Below, one piece after another: positions 36,880 to 46,425 of a DNA stretch of 64,000 bases (position 1 is its first letter; each line of letters starts with the position of its first letter). Made by a program: the position numbers and the translations under genes. The notes under the pieces were generated by a model. That model saw only the letters and a program-made list of their open reading frames with translations, was not told the DNA's origin and did no database searches. Source of the stretch: JBBIQS01 sp037442205 (lineage in GTDB: Bacteria > Myxococcota > Myxococcia > Myxococcales > UBA5297); the NCBI GenBank assembly GCA_037442205.1, contig JBBIQS010000006.1:87132-151131 (forward strand). Reading direction: 5' to 3'.

Positions 36880-37806
36880 ATGGACCGACTGCGACAGCGC
36901 ACGATCGAGAGAGAGGTCCGCTGCTCAGGGGTTGGGCTGCACTCGGGGGCGCCGGTGACGCTGGTGCTCAAGCCGGCGCCGGAGAACTGGGGAGTCACCT
37001 TCCAGCGCAGCGACCTGCCCGGCACCCCGGAGATCCCGGCCCGGGCCGAGTTCGTCGGCGACACCTCGCTGGCCACCAGCTTGGCGCGGGGCGCGGCGCG
37101 GGTGGGGACGGTCGAGCACCTGTGCGCGGCGCTGGCCGGGCTGGGGATCGACAACGTCCGGGTCGAGCTCGACGGGCCGGAAGTGCCGATCATGGACGGC
37201 TCGGCGGCGCCCTTCTACTACCTGCTGCACTCGGCGGGCATCGCCCTGCAGAAGCGGATGAAGAAGTTTTTGGTGGTCAAGCGCCCGGTGACGGTGCGCG
37301 ACGGGGAGAAGAAGGCGGTGCTGTCCCCGGCGCAGCAGTTCAGCGTCAGCTACACCATCGACTTCGAGCACCCGCTGATCAGCGACCAGAGCTACCGGCT
37401 GACCTTCTCCGACCGGGCCTTCGTGCGCGAGATCTCGCGGGCCCGCACCTTCGGCTTCTTGCGCGACTTCGAGGCCCTCAAGCGCGCCGGGCTGGCCAAG
37501 GGCGGCTCGCTGGAGAACGCGATCGTGGTCGACGAGTTCAACATCCTCAACCCCGACGGGCTGCGCTTCCCCGACGAGTTCGTGCGCCACAAGATCCTCG
37601 ACGCCGTCGGCGACCTGTTCCTGCTGGGGATGCCGGTGATCGGCCACTTCGAGGCCTACAAGTCGGGCCACGCCCTCAACCACAAGCTGGTGACCAGCAT
37701 GCTGGCCAACCCGGCCAACTTCCAGGTGATCACCGCCACTCCCGCCGAGGTGGAGCGGCTGGAGCTCAAGCTGCCGGCCTTCGCCCCGCTCACCGAGGCC
37801 GCCTAG
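36880..37806 (+). CDS. lpxC: UDP-3-O-acyl-N-acetylglucosamine deacetylase LpxC
   Basis: A 308-residue zinc enzyme, the committed step of lipid A synthesis. Visible: 'CSGVGLHSGAPV', the zinc His in 'VGTVEHLCAALAGLG', 'MDGSAAPFYYLLHSAG', 'RTFGFLRDFEALK', 'RHKILDAVGDLFLLG' (zinc His and Asp), and 'GHALNHKLV' (catalytic His). The length is normal. The ATG at 36880 follows a purine-rich CGAGGGA; an upstream extension to 36742 has no LpxC similarity. It shows the organism makes lipid A and so has an outer membrane. Confidence 0.97.
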   Translation: MDRLRQRTIEREVRCSGVGLHSGAPVTLVLKPAPENWGVTFQRSDLPGTPEIPARAEFVGDTSLATSLARGAARVGTVEHLCAALAGLGIDNVRVELDGPEVPIMDGSAAPFYYLLHSAGIALQKRMKKFLVVKRPVTVRDGEKKAVLSPAQQFSVSYTIDFEHPLISDQSYRLTFSDRAFVREISRARTFGFLRDFEALKRAGLAKGGSLENAIVVDEFNILNPDGLRFPDEFVRHKILDAVGDLFLLGMPVIGHFEAYKSGHALNHKLVTSMLANPANFQVITATPAEVERLELKLPAFAPLTEAA

Positions 37807-37832
37807 CCGGGCTGCCAGACCCGGAACCTGCC

Positions 37833-37863
37833 AAAGGGCGAGGCTTCAAGGCCTCGCCCTTTC
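37833..37863. terminator. bidirectional terminator between convergent genes
   Basis: AAAGGGCGAGGC (37833-37844) pairs with GCCTCGCCCTTT (37851-37862). Runs of A and T flank the stem, so it can stop transcription from lpxC on the plus strand and from the outer-membrane gene on the minus strand. Confidence 0.85.
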
Positions 37864-37883
37864 GCATTGGGTCGCCTGCCGGA

Positions 37884-38753
37884 TCAGAGGAAGTTGTAGC
37901 TCAGCTCGGCCACCGCCCCGAGGCGCCGGCCGGGAGAGTCCTCGCCCTGGGCGAAGGAGAGCAGCGCCCCGACCCCGATCTGCAGGTTCTCGCCGTCGGG
38001 GAAGAAGCGGATCCCGGGGACCACCGCCAGCCGATCGCCGCGGGTGACCACGGTGCGGATCCCGTCGGCCTCGACCATCGGCTGGAAGGCGCCCAGGCGC
38101 AGCCCGACCGTTCCGCCGTAGAGGAAGCCCGGCCGCGGCGGCTGGTCGGCGTAGAGCTGCTCGACGCCGTAGCCGGCGTGGAGCACCAGCGAGAAGTACT
38201 TGCTGCCGTAGCCGTAGAAGAGCTGGCCGCGGCTGGTCTGCGACAGCGCCGGCCCGGCCGGCAGCACCGCCGCCCCGTAGGTCAGCATCAGCCGGTGGTC
38301 GGGATGGCCCGGCAGCGCGAAGGGGACCTTGAGGTCGAACTGCACCAGCGGCGCGGTGACCTCGCGGTCGATGGTGGAGACCACCGGGACCCGGACCTCC
38401 AGGGCCCACAGCGACAGCACCACCTGGCTCTGGAAGGTGACCGCGCGGCTGGAGGTCACCTCGGCGCCCTGGACCGCGGTGCCCACCGAGACCTCGGGGA
38501 AGATCTCTGGGGCGATGAACGAGTCGACGAAGCGCGCCCCGTCCTGCAGGTGCTTGCCCGGCCAGTCCCACTCCGCGGGATAGGTCACCCACTCGTCGAA
38601 CTGCTGCTCGCGCGGCGGCGCCGGCGAATCGACCACCTTCAGCGAGTGCTCGTAGATGTCATTCCGCGGGGTAATTGGGCGAATCGGGTGCATCTGGGCG
38701 CTGGCCGCGGCGGCCCACCCGAGCACGACGGCCACTGGCACCGGGCTCCACAT
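37884..38753 (-). CDS. secreted outer-membrane beta-barrel-like protein
   Basis: A 289-residue protein with a signal peptide (MWSPVPVAVVLGWAAAASAQ). The mature part has alternating hydrophobic/polar strands with Gly and Tyr at turns ('LFYGYGSKYFSLVLHAGYGV', 'FLYGGTVGLRLGAFQPMV') and ends in 'AVAELSYNFL', the pattern expected of an outer-membrane beta-barrel. No family is recognised. It converges with lpxC across a shared terminator. Barrel or surface location is inferred from strand pattern. Confidence 0.75.
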   Translation of the reverse strand: MWSPVPVAVVLGWAAAASAQMHPIRPITPRNDIYEHSLKVVDSPAPPREQQFDEWVTYPAEWDWPGKHLQDGARFVDSFIAPEIFPEVSVGTAVQGAEVTSSRAVTFQSQVVLSLWALEVRVPVVSTIDREVTAPLVQFDLKVPFALPGHPDHRLMLTYGAAVLPAGPALSQTSRGQLFYGYGSKYFSLVLHAGYGVEQLYADQPPRPGFLYGGTVGLRLGAFQPMVEADGIRTVVTRGDRLAVVPGIRFFPDGENLQIGVGALLSFAQGEDSPGRRLGAVAELSYNFL

Positions 38754-38883
38754 CCACCACGCTCCTCAGGCCTGGCCGGGCTCACGCCGGCCACTCAAGG
38801 CCTCGATCGCAAGCTAGGAAGACGTCGGATTGGCGGCAACGCATCTGGCCGGCTCCTCCGAGGGGCGTCGCCCCTCCCACCGC

Positions 38884-39282
38884 TCAGCGCCACTCCTCCG
38901 GGGCCCGGTACTCGGTGGACAGCTCGTCGCGCTCGATGACCAGCGCCTTTCCCGAGTGCGGGCCGTCGGGGCAGAAGCCGCTGTGCGGCGCGGTGACCAG
39001 GACGGGGCTCCCGCGCTCCAGCTGCAGCACCCGCGTCCCCCCGGCGCCGTCGGCCAGCACCAGGCACAGCCGGCCCTCGGTGAGCAGGAACAGCTCCGGG
39101 CAGTCGTGCTTCTCGAGCTCGCGGCACTGCTCGGCGGAGGTGAAGGCCGGGGAGTAGACCCCGGCCCGCCAGTGCCCTCGGTCGCCGCACAGCACCTGCC
39201 ACAGGGCGCCGCCCTTGGACGGCAGCGGGGTGTCCGCGGGCGCCTCCGGGAACGAGGGAGATTTGACCTGGACCTTTCGCAT
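38884..39282 (-). CDS. small cupin-like protein
   Basis: A 132-residue protein. A short N-terminal segment is followed by a beta-barrel pattern like that of cupins: 'CPELFLLTEGRLCLVLADG' then 'RGSPVLVTAPHSGFCPDGPH'. The metal-binding His residues of classical cupins are only partly present, so it may bind a ligand without metal catalysis. The ATG at 39282 is preferred over a longer frame because GAGG lies four bases upstream. Function unknown. Confidence 0.65.
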   Translation of the reverse strand: MRKVQVKSPSFPEAPADTPLPSKGGALWQVLCGDRGHWRAGVYSPAFTSAEQCRELEKHDCPELFLLTEGRLCLVLADGAGGTRVLQLERGSPVLVTAPHSGFCPDGPHSGKALVIERDELSTEYRAPEEWR

Positions 39283-39434
39283 CGAACCTCGCGGATAGTC
39301 GCGCGCCAGCTCTCGAACCTGAGCGCAAGCTGCAATCTGCCAGGAATCCCGCCCTCGGCCGCCGCTCGACAGCGCCGACAATCAGACTCTACTCCCGGCG
39401 GGCCGGCCTGCAGCAAGCGCACGGGCCAGGAAAT

Positions 39435-40703
39435 TCAGGGGCTGCGCTTGCGCCCCAGGCTCCACTTGAGCGCCGGCGGGGTCAGCAAGGTGGTGGCCAC
39501 CACCATCATCACGATGGCCGAGAAGGCGGCGGCGTCGATCACCGGAGCGCCGTTCATGGCGAGCGAGGTGCCGATGTTGGCGAAGATCAGCCCCACCTCG
39601 CCCCGCGGGATCATCCCCAGTCCGACGGAGAGGCGGTCGAGGCGCTTGTCTCCGGCCACCAGCGAGCAGGCCTGCTTTCCCGCCACGGCGGCGGCGATCA
39701 ACGCCAGCGCCAGGCCCCAGACCGAAGGCTGGGCGAAGGCGCGCAGGTCGGTGCGCGCGCCCATCACCACGAAGAAGACCGGCGCCAGGAAGCTGGAGAT
39801 CGGCTCGATGGTCTCCTCGAGCGGCTTCTCGCCGCGGGTCACGAAGTCGCGGTAGTGCACGTCCTCGAGGATCAGGCCGGCGGCGAAGGCGCCGACGATC
39901 GGCGCCAGCCCGATCACCTCGGCGAGCCAGGCCAGCAGGAAGCAGAAGGCCAGCCCGGCGGCCAGCAGCACCTGGCGGGCGGCCAGCCGCGAGGCGAACT
40001 TGAACAGCCGCGGCGAAAGCCAGACGCCCAGCCCCAGGGCGCCGACCAGGAACATGAGGGACTTGGCGAAGATCCAGAGCACCTTCGCCGACGAGAAGGG
40101 CACGCCCGAGCCGGCGGCCTCGATCACCCCGCCCACCACCGCCAGCACCACCAGCCCCAGCACGTCGTCGATCACCGCCGCCCCGAGGATGATCCGCGCC
40201 TCGTCGGACTGGGAGCGCCCCAGGTCCTTGAGCACGCGCGCGGTGATGCCGACGCTGGTGGCGGTCAGCGCCGCGCCGAGGAAGACGTGCACCAGAGTGC
40301 CGCGGTCCGGCAACAGCCAGCGGCCAACGCCCCAGCCCAGCGCGAAGGGAGTGATCACTCCGACCACCGCCACCAGCAGCGAGCGCGGGCCGACCTTGAG
40401 CATCTGCGAGACGGTCGATTCCAGCCCGACCTGGAACAGCAGGATCAGCACGCCCAGCTGCGCCAGCAGATCGATGTCATGGCTGCTCTTGATCGGCTCG
40501 AGCGCCGTCCATCCCAGCAGGCCCAGGTTCCCGAGGACGATTCCCGCGACCAGCTCGCCCAGCACCGAAGGCTGGCCCAGCCGCGAGGCCAGATGGCCGC
40601 CGAGCTTGGCGACCACCAGGATGATGGCCAGGAAGAGCGCCACCTGCGCGAAGCCCGCGCTCTGTTGCTCGTGTACGGCGGCCGCCAGGACTGCCGAAAT
40701 CAT
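39435..40703 (-). CDS. CPA2-family cation:proton antiporter
   Basis: A 422-residue membrane protein with about 12 helices. 'GQPSVLGELVAGIVLGNLGL' in helix 2 and the twin acidic site 'ILGAAVIDDVLGLVVLAVV' (Asp-Asp in helix 5) are signatures of KefB/NapA-type sodium or potassium/proton antiporters. 'GLGMIPRGEVGLIFANIG' is the conserved helix 10-11 loop. The ATG at 40703 has GGAG five bases upstream. It lacks a cytosolic TrkA domain. Role: pH and cation homeostasis across the inner membrane. Confidence 0.92.
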   Translation of the reverse strand: MISAVLAAAVHEQQSAGFAQVALFLAIILVVAKLGGHLASRLGQPSVLGELVAGIVLGNLGLLGWTALEPIKSSHDIDLLAQLGVLILLFQVGLESTVSQMLKVGPRSLLVAVVGVITPFALGWGVGRWLLPDRGTLVHVFLGAALTATSVGITARVLKDLGRSQSDEARIILGAAVIDDVLGLVVLAVVGGVIEAAGSGVPFSSAKVLWIFAKSLMFLVGALGLGVWLSPRLFKFASRLAARQVLLAAGLAFCFLLAWLAEVIGLAPIVGAFAAGLILEDVHYRDFVTRGEKPLEETIEPISSFLAPVFFVVMGARTDLRAFAQPSVWGLALALIAAAVAGKQACSLVAGDKRLDRLSVGLGMIPRGEVGLIFANIGTSLAMNGAPVIDAAAFSAIVMMVVATTLLTPPALKWSLGRKRSP

Positions 40704-40868
40704 GGGTGCTCCCAAGGGCTTAACCGGCGCCAGCGGCGCCCGTTGCGACGGATGGCGGCCCGACCATCCGAATAGCCTGCGGACGGCACCGGCCGCCGCA
40801 CCCTTGAGTTGTCTCCAGCATGCAGCGCCCCCGGCCAAGGGCAAGCTTCCTTCGACCGGGGACGTGAA

Positions 40869-42236
40869 TCAGGCCGCGCCCGACTCCGCCGGCTTGCCTT
40901 CGACGGGCTTCTCCATCGCCCGGTCGAGCGGCCGCGACACCGCGAAGATCGCGAAGCCGGCGGCGAGCCCCATTCCGGCGAGCACCAGGAAGAAGTTCGC
41001 CTTTGACATCGTGCTCCACAAGGTGCCCAGGAAGCCGGAGGCGTTGTCGCCCACCGAGATCGACAGGAACCAGACCCCCATCAGCGTGGACACCAGCCGC
41101 GGCGGGGCGATCTTGGTCACAGTGGAGAGGCCGATCGGCGACAGGTAGAGCTCGCCCACGGTCAGCAGCACGAAGAACACGAGCAGCCAGAGCGAGGAGG
41201 CCTTTCCGTCGGCCCCCAGGGTCAGCGCGCCCAGGTACATCACCGCGAAAGAGAGGCCGAGCAGCGCGCAGCCGATGGCCATCTTCACCACGCTGCTCGG
41301 CTCGCGCCCGCGGCGCGACTGGCGCTCCCAGAAAGTCGCCACCGCCGGCGTCAGCACCAGGATCAGCACCGGGTTGACCGACTGGAACCAGGTCGCCGGC
41401 ATGTCCCACTCGCGCAGCGAGGCCAGGACGGTCCAGGACGCCGGCAGCCAGCCGAAGACGTGGCGGTCGGTGAAGTCGCGCGCCCACAGGGCGATGGTGT
41501 TGCTCGACTGCTCGTACACAGCCCAGAAGACGATGTTCAGGGTGCAGACGCCCAGCAGGCCGAGGATCCGCCGCCTGTCCTCCGCGGTGAGCGGCTTGGC
41601 GGGCTCCTTGGGAGTGCCATTGGCGGCGGCCATGGTGTGGTCGGGGGCGAGGTGGCGCTGGCCGAGGAGGTAGACGACCAGGCCCACCAGCATCCCAACG
41701 CCGGCCGCCGCGAAGCCGAAGCGGAAGTCGACCGTCTCGCCCAGGGTTCCGGCGACGATCGGCGCCAGCGAGGCGCCGATGTTGATGCCCAGGTAGAAGA
41801 TGCTGAAGGCCCGGTCGCGGCGGGTGTCGCCGGCCGGGTAGAGGCTGCCGACCTGGGTGGAGATGTTGGGCTTGAACAGCCCGTTGCCCAGCACCAGCAG
41901 CACCAGCGCCGGCATGAACAGGCTCTTGGACATCAGCATGAACTCGCCGATGGCCATCACGATCGCGCCCAGGATCACCGAGCGCCGCTGGCCGAGGAAG
42001 CGGTCGGCGAGCATGCCGCCGAAGAACGGAGTGAAGTAGACCGCGCCGGTGTAGTAGCCGTAGACCCGCGAGGCCTCGGCCTGCGAGTACAGCAGCGCCG
42101 AGGTCATGTAGTAGATGAGCAGCGCCTTCATCCCGTAGAACGAAAAGCGCTCCCACATCTCGGTCCCGAAGAGGATGTAGAGCCCGGTCGGATGCTTCTC
42201 GCGGGAGGGCTGGTCGAGGGTGGTGGCGGTCTGCAT
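40869..42236 (-). CDS. POT-family di/tripeptide transporter
   Basis: A 455-residue proton-coupled peptide transporter. The helix-1 motif ExxERFSFYG is 'GTEMWERFSFYGMKALLIYY', and the PTR2 signature reads 'FFGGMLADRFLGQRRSVILG'. 'PNISTQVGSLY' and 'FYLGINIGASLAP' are also classical. GGAG precedes the ATG at 42236 by five bases. It is divergent from the pyruvate-kinase-like gene. Together with the gene at 16524 the window encodes two such transporters, fitting a proteolytic or predatory lifestyle (inference). Confidence 0.93.
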   Translation of the reverse strand: MQTATTLDQPSREKHPTGLYILFGTEMWERFSFYGMKALLIYYMTSALLYSQAEASRVYGYYTGAVYFTPFFGGMLADRFLGQRRSVILGAIVMAIGEFMLMSKSLFMPALVLLVLGNGLFKPNISTQVGSLYPAGDTRRDRAFSIFYLGINIGASLAPIVAGTLGETVDFRFGFAAAGVGMLVGLVVYLLGQRHLAPDHTMAAANGTPKEPAKPLTAEDRRRILGLLGVCTLNIVFWAVYEQSSNTIALWARDFTDRHVFGWLPASWTVLASLREWDMPATWFQSVNPVLILVLTPAVATFWERQSRRGREPSSVVKMAIGCALLGLSFAVMYLGALTLGADGKASSLWLLVFFVLLTVGELYLSPIGLSTVTKIAPPRLVSTLMGVWFLSISVGDNASGFLGTLWSTMSKANFFLVLAGMGLAAGFAIFAVSRPLDRAMEKPVEGKPAESGAA

Positions 42237-42398
42237 GGTGTCTCCGGACGCCCGTGGGCGGCGGAACAGCAAAAGCGATCGGCGACAAGAGAGCAAGTCG
42301 CCTCCTGGTCTGCGACTGCCGCCCGCCCGACAGCGTTGACTCGCTTGCGGGGCCCGCCATTTCCGCCTACAAGCGGCAAGCGCCCGCTAGGAGATCGG

Positions 42399-43382
42399 AT
42401 GTTCCTGCCCCTGAACGCCACCCGCTCGCAGGGCTTCCAGATTGTCGCGACGCTCGGCCCGGCCTCGCTACGCCAGGCGGCCGCTCTGGCGGCCGCGGGA
42501 GCGACCTCGTTCCGGTTCAACGCCTCGCACATGTCCCCGCTGGAGCTGCGCGAGGCGCTGGAGCTGGTCCGCGAGCAGCTGCCCGAGGCCCCGCTCTTGG
42601 TCGATCTGCAGGGGGCCAAGATGCGGCTGGGCCAGTTCCTCGAGCAGCGCCTGCGCGCTGGAGAGCTGGTCCGCTTTTCGCCCGAGGCACAGCCGAAGGA
42701 CGGCTTTTCCCTGCCCCACCCTGAGCTGTTCGAGGCGGCTTCCAAGGGCGACCGCCTGACCGCCGACGACGGCAAGCTCTCGTTCCGGGTCGTCGAGGCC
42801 CGGCCGGACCTGATCGAGGCCCTGGTCCTCGAGGACGGCCCGCTCAAGCCGCGCAAGGGCATCAACCTCGAGGATCACCCGGTGCGCCTGCGCGATCTGC
42901 TCGATCGCGACAGCGACGCCTGCGAGCTGGGGACGCGCATTGCCGGCGCCGCCTTCGCCTTTTCCTTCATGTGCGACGGCAGCGAGACGCAGTGGCTGCG
43001 AAGGCGGTCTCCGGGGGCGGCGGTGATTGGCAAGGTCGAGCGGCGCGAGGCTACCGAGCGGCTCGCCGAGATCGATGCCGCGGTTGACGCGATCTGGATC
43101 TGCCGCGGCGACCTGGGCGAGCAGCTAGGCCCGGCCGGGCTCGCGCGCTTCGTCAACGGGCTCGATCCGACCCGACTGCGCAAGCCGGTGCTGATGGCCG
43201 GCCAGGTGCTCGAGCACCTCACCGCGCATGCCACGGCGACTCGATCCGAGATCTGCCACCTCTACGACCTGGTGGCCCGCGGCTATGCCGGCATCGTCCT
43301 CTCCGACGAGACCGCCATCGGAGAGGATCCGGTGCGGGCGGTGCGGACTGCGGCGCAGCTGATCGCCGGTTTTGCCAGATAG
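42399..43382 (+). CDS. short, divergent pyruvate-kinase-like protein
   Basis: A 327-residue protein covering only the barrel and a reduced B domain of pyruvate kinase (usual length about 470). Retained: 'IVATLGPAS', Arg/Asn/Ser/His in 'SFRFNASHM' (residues 37-45), 'LVDLQGAKMRLG', Lys212 and Glu214 in 'IGKVERRE', and Asp238 in 'ICRGDLGEQL'. Altered: the 'ATQML' loop reads 'AGQVL' (Thr to Gly268), and the potassium-site Thr is Leu. The C-terminal allosteric domain is absent. GGAG precedes the ATG. It may have lost or changed activity. Divergent from the POT gene; pfk lies 1 kb downstream. Confidence 0.85.
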   Translation: MFLPLNATRSQGFQIVATLGPASLRQAAALAAAGATSFRFNASHMSPLELREALELVREQLPEAPLLVDLQGAKMRLGQFLEQRLRAGELVRFSPEAQPKDGFSLPHPELFEAASKGDRLTADDGKLSFRVVEARPDLIEALVLEDGPLKPRKGINLEDHPVRLRDLLDRDSDACELGTRIAGAAFAFSFMCDGSETQWLRRRSPGAAVIGKVERREATERLAEIDAAVDAIWICRGDLGEQLGPAGLARFVNGLDPTRLRKPVLMAGQVLEHLTAHATATRSEICHLYDLVARGYAGIVLSDETAIGEDPVRAVRTAAQLIAGFAR

Positions 43383-43387
43383 CTCGT

Positions 43388-44143
43388 CTACTTCACCAAA
43401 TAGACGTGCACGCTGTACGGCAGCGACTCGCCCTTGTGTGCCGACCAGTTGGCCGGCCGCATGTGGACGAAGTGCATTCCGGTGGTGGCTTGGTCGGCGG
43501 GCACATCGACGCTGAGGAAGAGCGGACCCTGCGTTCCGACCACCTCGGCGCCGATCGCCGTGCCGCTGTCAGGGCACTCGCCGATGCCGACCCGCAGGCC
43601 GATCTCCCAAGGCGACTGACCCGCCGGCACCGCCCAGTCGACGACCGCCATGATCTTGGTGACGCCCGCGGGATTGCTCCAATGGTTCTTCTTGTCGAGC
43701 TCCACTGTCGGCGCCGCCGGGTCGTAGTCCGCAGGCACCAGCACGTTGCCGCTGTTGCCATCGAGATAGGCGGGCTCGGTCATCGTGGTGCCGTTGGCGA
43801 CGATGACCGTGAGCGGCTCGCTCTCGCTGGTCTGGCCGGAGCTGTCGGTGGCCCGCAGCCGCACCGCGGTGAGCCCGTCGGCGACGTGGATGGTGCTCCA
43901 GACGATGTCGAAGGGCTCCTGGGTGGCGCGAGCGACCACCTGGCGCGAATCGCCGGCCAGCAGCTCGACCGCATAGACCCCGTGGTCGTCCGAGGCCGAT
44001 GCCTTGACCGTGACCGCCTTCTTCATCCCGGTGTAGGGCTTGAGATCGGCGAAGGCGACCGAGGGCTGCAGATCGACCGCTGGAGTCGGCTCGGCGGCGC
44101 AGGCGGCAACAACGAAGAGACTGCAAGCAAGGGCAAGGCGCAT
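43388..44143 (-). CDS. lipoprotein with immunoglobulin-like domain
   Basis: A 251-residue lipoprotein; the signal peptide ends Val-Ala-Ala-Cys. Residues about 30-120 form an Ig-like fold ('SASDDHGVYAVELLAGDSRQ', 'AVRLRATDSSGQTSESEPLT'), related to bacterial Ig domains of surface proteins. The C-terminal 130 residues are beta-rich and unassigned ('WEIGLRVGIGECPDSGTA'). GGAGAG lies four bases before the ATG. A promoter is predicted at 44192-44221. It converges with the pyruvate-kinase-like gene six bases away. Confidence 0.8.
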   Translation of the reverse strand: MRLALACSLFVVAACAAEPTPAVDLQPSVAFADLKPYTGMKKAVTVKASASDDHGVYAVELLAGDSRQVVARATQEPFDIVWSTIHVADGLTAVRLRATDSSGQTSESEPLTVIVANGTTMTEPAYLDGNSGNVLVPADYDPAAPTVELDKKNHWSNPAGVTKIMAVVDWAVPAGQSPWEIGLRVGIGECPDSGTAIGAEVVGTQGPLFLSVDVPADQATTGMHFVHMRPANWSAHKGESLPYSVHVYLVK

Positions 44144-44191
44144 CGTTCTCTCCCCGACCGGGAAACCAGTCGTCGGTTGGCAAGGGGCCGG

Positions 44192-44221
44192 ATCTTGGGA
44201 GGCACCGCTCGGCCGTGTCAA
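44192..44221 (-). promoter_or_regulatory. promoter of the Ig-like lipoprotein gene
   Basis: TTGACA (44221-44216) and CAAGAT (44197-44192) separated by 18 bases on the minus strand. The start would lie about 42 bases before the ATG at 44143. The -35 is perfect, the -10 is weak. Confidence 0.45.
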
Positions 44222-44252
44222 TCGAGCGCACTGCGGCGCGGGGAGCAGGCGG

Positions 44253-44281
44253 TTGAAGGGCAGATTCCGCTCCTCTAAGCT
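44253..44281 (+). promoter_or_regulatory. possible promoter of phosphofructokinase gene
   Basis: TTGAAG (44253-44258), a 17-base spacer, TAAGCT (44276-44281). Both boxes are partial matches. It would give a leader of about 50 bases before the ATG at 44339. Confidence 0.35.
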
Positions 44282-44338
44282 CCTGGCGCCACAGCTATCG
44301 GCGCCCGGTCCCCGACCGAGCGCGCCCTCGGGAGCCCG

Positions 44339-45436
44339 ATGATCGACCCCAAGAAGATCAAGCGCGTCGCGATCAACACCGGAGGCGGCGACGCCCCGGG
44401 CCTCAATGCCGTGATCCGCGCCGCTACCCTGGCGGCCATCGAGCGGGGCTGGGAGGTGCTCGGCATCCGCCACGGCTACCGCGGCCTGATCGACACCGAT
44501 CAGCTCGTGCCGCTCACCCGCAACTCGGTTCGCGGCATCACCCACCTCGGCGGCACCATCCTCGGCACCGCCAACAAGGGCAATCCCTTCGAATACCCGC
44601 TCAAGACTCCCGAGGGAACCAAGGTCATCGACATCAGCGATCAGGTGATGGAGAACTTCCGCGAGAAGCGGATCGACGCCCTGATCTGCATCGGCGGCGA
44701 CGGCTCGCTGCGCATCGCCCAGAAGTTCATCGACAAGGGCATGCCAGTGATCGGCGTCCCCAAGACCATCGACAACGACCTGAGCGGCACGGTGGCCACC
44801 TTCGGCTTCGACACCGCGGTCACCACCGCCACCGAGGCCATCGACAAGCTGCATTCCACTGCCGAGGCCCACGAGCGGGTGATGGTGGTCGAGGTGATGG
44901 GCCGCTACGCCGGCTGGATCGCCCTCGAGTCCGGCCTGTCGGGCACCTCGGACGTGATCCTCATCCCCGAGATCCCGTTCGACATCACCAAGGTGTGCGA
45001 GGCGATCATGCGCCGGGAGATCGCCGGACGGCACTTCTCGATCGTGGTGGTCGCCGAGGGAGCCAGGCCGCTGGGCGGCGAGATGATGACCCGCGGCCCC
45101 AAGGAAGCCGGGCGCGAGGTGGTGCTGGGAGGCATCGGCCAGTACGTCGCCGATCAGATCTCGCAGCGCACCGGCAAGGAGACCCGCAGCCTGGTGCTCG
45201 GGCACCTGCAGCGCGGGGGCAGCCCGACCACCTTCGACCGCCTGCTGGGTCTGCGCTTCGGCGCCGCCGCGGTCCGCGCCCTGGCCGAGGGGCAGATCAA
45301 CGTCATGGTCGCCCTCGACCCGCCGTCGGTGAAGACCATCCCTCTCACCCAGGCCATCGAGCGCATGAAGACCGTGCCGCTCGACAGCGACGTGGTGCTG
45401 ACCGCCCGCGCCATGGGCGTCTGCCTGGGCGACTGA
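44339..45436 (+). CDS. pfkA: 6-phosphofructokinase (mixed Gly/Lys active-site type)
   Basis: A 365-residue phosphofructokinase, phosphorylating fructose 6-phosphate. 'TGGGDAPGLNAVIRA' is the nucleotide loop, 'CIGGDGSLRIA' (residues 117-127) has the Gly typical of ATP-dependent enzymes, while 'PKTIDNDL' (141-148, catalytic Asp145) has the Lys typical of pyrophosphate-dependent ones. This Gly/Lys pairing is known in some ATP-using relatives, so ATP is the likelier donor. 'VMGRYAGWIAL' and 'LGHLQRGGSPTTFDR' are classical substrate-binding motifs. GGGAG precedes the ATG. Confidence 0.93.
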   Translation: MIDPKKIKRVAINTGGGDAPGLNAVIRAATLAAIERGWEVLGIRHGYRGLIDTDQLVPLTRNSVRGITHLGGTILGTANKGNPFEYPLKTPEGTKVIDISDQVMENFREKRIDALICIGGDGSLRIAQKFIDKGMPVIGVPKTIDNDLSGTVATFGFDTAVTTATEAIDKLHSTAEAHERVMVVEVMGRYAGWIALESGLSGTSDVILIPEIPFDITKVCEAIMRREIAGRHFSIVVVAEGARPLGGEMMTRGPKEAGREVVLGGIGQYVADQISQRTGKETRSLVLGHLQRGGSPTTFDRLLGLRFGAAAVRALAEGQINVMVALDPPSVKTIPLTQAIERMKTVPLDSDVVLTARAMGVCLGD

Positions 45437-45444
45437 CACGAAGA

Positions 45445-45476
45445 AGGGGTCGCGCCCGGAAGCTGGCGCGGCCCCT
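45445..45476. terminator. hairpin between convergent genes
   Basis: AGGGGTCGCGCC (45445-45456) pairs with GGCGCGGCCCCT (45465-45476) with one G-T wobble. It has no U-tract, so it is a terminator by position more than by form. Confidence 0.5.
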
Positions 45477-45520
45477 CATCGATCAGATTCAGTGATCACA
45501 TTCCGTGGACGCCGGGTACC

Positions 45521-46399
<879 letters not shown>

Positions 46400-46425
46400 C
46401 GCCGTTCCTTCCGCAGAAGGAGCCC

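Noticed and set aside
42336..42364. Promoter with TTGACT before the pyruvate-kinase-like gene
   Set aside because: The -10 position reads ATTTCC/TTTCCG, not a convincing match.
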